NCBI GenBank assembly: GCA_045576675.1
Contig: JAZNGX010000139.1
Span: 1-14,934 of the forward strand
Length of the DNA stretch: 14,934 bases
DNA from: JAZNGX01 sp045576675
GTDB lineage: Bacteria > Bacillota > Clostridia > Monoglobales > Firm-18
Direction: 5' to 3'
This document shows positions 14,199 through 14,934 of the stretch, piece by piece. A program made the position numbers and the translations under genes. The notes under the pieces were generated by a model that saw only the letters and a program-made list of their open reading frames with translations, did no database searches and was not told the DNA's origin. Position 1 is the first letter of the stretch. Each line of letters starts with the position of its first letter.

Positions 14199-14224
14199 AC
14201 GGAGTCTGTTTAAACAGACTCCGT
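14199..14224. repeat. Perfect 26-bp palindrome after potD, possible terminator
   Basis: ACGGAGTCTGTTT (14199-14211) is followed at once by its exact reverse complement (14212-14224). As RNA it would form a hairpin of about 11 bp with a tetraloop. It lies 13 bases after potD and before the tRNA promoter, the position expected of a terminator. It is followed by an A-run on the plus strand and no U-run on either strand, so it is not a classical intrinsic terminator. Confidence 0.6.
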
Positions 14225-14253
14225 AAAAAATATAAAAATTTTGAAAATTAGTA

Positions 14254-14282
14254 TTGACAATCCGAACATTTTATGCTAAAAT
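14254..14282 (+). promoter_or_regulatory. SigA promoter of the tRNA-Ser genes
   Basis: TTGACA (14254-14259), 17 bases, then TAAAAT (14277-14282), about 20 bases before the first tRNA. No separate promoter is clear before the second tRNA, so both are probably in one transcript. Confidence 0.8.
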
Positions 14283-14302
14283 ATTATCTGCTGGTGAGCA
14301 AT

Positions 14303-14392
14303 GGAGAGGTGTCTGAGTGGTTTAAAGAGCTGGTCTTGAAAACCAGTGACGGTGTGAGCCGTCCGGGGGTTCGAATCCGCCCCTCTCCTCCA
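14303..14392 (+). tRNA. tRNA-Ser(UGA)
   Basis: Ninety bases including an encoded CCA. The acceptor stem GGAGAGG pairs with CCTCTCC (14382-14388). The anticodon stem CTGGT/ACCAG encloses CTTGAAA with anticodon TGA, which reads UCA serine codons. A long variable arm (ACGG/CCGT) marks a class II tRNA as required for serine. The T-loop is TTCGAAT. Two oddities: the base before CCA is T rather than the G usual for serine tRNAs, and the T-stem has a G-G mismatch at its middle pair. Confidence 0.93.
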
Positions 14393-14434
14393 TTTTTTTT
14401 ATTCATTTTTAATAATTTTTAATATTTTCGGCTT

Positions 14435-14526
14435 GGAGAAGTACTCAAGTAGGCCGAAGAGGCGCCCCTGCTAAGGGTGTAGGTCGGGAAACCGGCGCGA
14501 GAGTTCGAATCTCTCCTTCTCCGCCA
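14435..14526 (+). tRNA. tRNA-Ser(GCU)
   Basis: Ninety-two bases with encoded CCA. GGAGAAG pairs with CTTCTCC (14516-14522), the discriminator is G, the anticodon loop CTGCTAA carries GCT (reads AGU/AGC), and a long variable arm is present. The T-arm has GAGAG/CTCTC around TTCGAAT. The sequence is very close to the Bacillus tRNA-Ser(GCU) as I remember it. A recombinase gene points at its 3' end from the other side. Confidence 0.96.
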
Positions 14527-14934
14527 GAGAAAACACAATTTTGAAAAAAATTGTGTTTTCTTTTTTTGTCTAAAATTCTGGCAGGAATAAATTCAACAAT
14601 CCTAAACCGCAAGGAATTATCCTTGCCGTAGTCATCTGCTACAAGTTTTAATAAATCATTACCATAGCATAATGTTATTTCCACTTTATCTTCATAGACT
14701 ACCACTTTGTCAACAAAAAGATTTACAATTTCTTTAATACCTTTCAATGTGCCGTTTTCAAACTCTGATTTAGCATATCTGAATGCTTCAAGAATTACAT
14801 CTTCTGTTAATGTTGTTTCTCTGGCTTTCGCCTTTACATTTTCAAGTTCAATATCTAAACTGATTTTTTCATTTTCAAGAGATTTCAAACTATCAGCAAG
14901 TGCTTGTGAAAAACCTATTGAAGCAATAGCATTA
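14445..14934 (-). CDS. Serine site-specific recombinase, C-terminal part only
   Basis: The frame is open to the right edge, so the catalytic N-terminal resolvase domain and DNA-binding parts lie outside. What is visible is the C-terminal region of a large serine recombinase: a coiled-coil stretch (SLENEKISLDIELENVKAK) and then the strand-rich segment GIKEIVNLFVDKVVVYEDKVEITLCYG, typical of the family's C-terminus. These enzymes integrate and excise phages and conjugative elements. There is no stop before 14445-14447, so the last 40 or so codons cross the terminator at 14528-14561 and the antisense strand of tRNA-Ser(GCU). The tail GEGEIRTLAPVSRP is the known translation of an antisense serine tRNA, not conserved protein. 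A TTG at 14886-14888 is an internal codon, not the start. Confidence 0.78.
   Translation of the reverse strand, partial: NAIASIGFSQALADSLKSLENEKISLDIELENVKAKARETTLTEDVILEAFRYAKSEFENGTLKGIKEIVNLFVDKVVVYEDKVEITLCYGNDLLKLVADDYGKDNSLRFRIVEFIPARILDKKRKHNFFQNCVFSGGEGEIRTLAPVSRPTPLAGAPLRPT
14527..14934. mobile_element. Probable left end of an integrated element at tRNA-Ser(GCU)
   Basis: The recombinase gene lies immediately next to the 3' end of an intact tRNA and points towards it, the usual layout when an element has integrated at a tRNA 3' end. The exact junction cannot be set, because the second attachment copy would lie outside the window. Everything left of the tRNA pair looks like core chromosome. 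Confidence 0.45.
14528..14568 (+). terminator. Strong intrinsic terminator after tRNA-Ser(GCU)
   Basis: A perfect 15-bp stem (14528-14542 with 14547-14561) closed by a GAAA tetraloop is followed by a run of T residues to 14567. It begins two bases after the CCA of the tRNA. The same bases are read on the other strand as part of the open reading frame of the recombinase. Confidence 0.88.

Noticed and set aside
14445..14520. The tail GEGEIRTLAPVSRP as a conserved protein motif
   Set aside because: It is the antisense translation of the tRNA-Ser(GCU) gene, a frequent source of false protein similarity.
1..14934. CRISPR arrays, insertion sequences or long direct repeats
   Set aside because: None seen on reading; only short hairpins and the elements listed.

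Overview
The window looks like chromosomal DNA of a low-GC Firmicute, most likely an anaerobic member of the Clostridia and possibly from a metagenome. The evidence is AT-rich intergenic DNA, strong AGGAGG-type ribosome binding sites, many consensus SigA promoters (TTGACA-N17-TATAAT), a T-box riboswitch, and a tRNA-dependent Asp-to-Asn amidation operon. UGA is used as an ordinary stop in several genes (thrS, murA, gatA, potA, potC), so a recoded genetic code is unlikely.

Layout. Positions 1-5235 are all on the minus strand. They hold the start of a tiny hydrophobic Cys/Gly protein cut by the left edge, HU (hup) with its own promoter and terminator, a thrS-trmN6 pair joined by an ATGA overlap, and a TPR protein followed by murA. 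Positions 5236-5649 are a divergent control region with two back-to-back consensus promoters; the rightward one leads into a complete T-box riboswitch. Positions 5650-10337 on the plus strand are aspS-gatC, gatA and gatB, closed by a hairpin terminator. A second promoter then drives a tightly packed polyamine transporter operon, potABCD (10476-14185). Two serine tRNA genes follow (UGA and GCU anticodons). At the right edge is the C-terminal end of a serine site-specific recombinase on the minus strand, whose reading frame runs into the tRNA-Ser(GCU) gene. This marks the probable edge of an integrated mobile element.

The most interesting part is the aspartyl-tRNA transamidation operon. GatC is not a separate gene but is fused by a Ser/Thr/Gln-rich linker to the C-terminus of a bacterial-type AspRS that carries His31, a residue linked to non-discriminating tRNA recognition. 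The T-box specifier region reads GAAC, so Asn (AAC) and Glu (GAA) codons overlap. GatA is about 90 residues shorter than usual and has lost the Gly/Ser-rich amidase signature with its cis-Ser, and apparently the glutamine-binding Arg and Asp. GatB looks intact. Together this suggests an Asn-responsive operon making a covalently tethered AspRS-amidotransferase that may no longer use glutamine as its ammonia source. An in-frame UGA at codon 456 of aspS-gatC splits the synthetase before class II motif 3. It is a sequencing or assembly error, a recent nonsense mutation, or readthrough; raw reads would decide.

All family comparisons were made by eye from memory; no alignment or database search was run.
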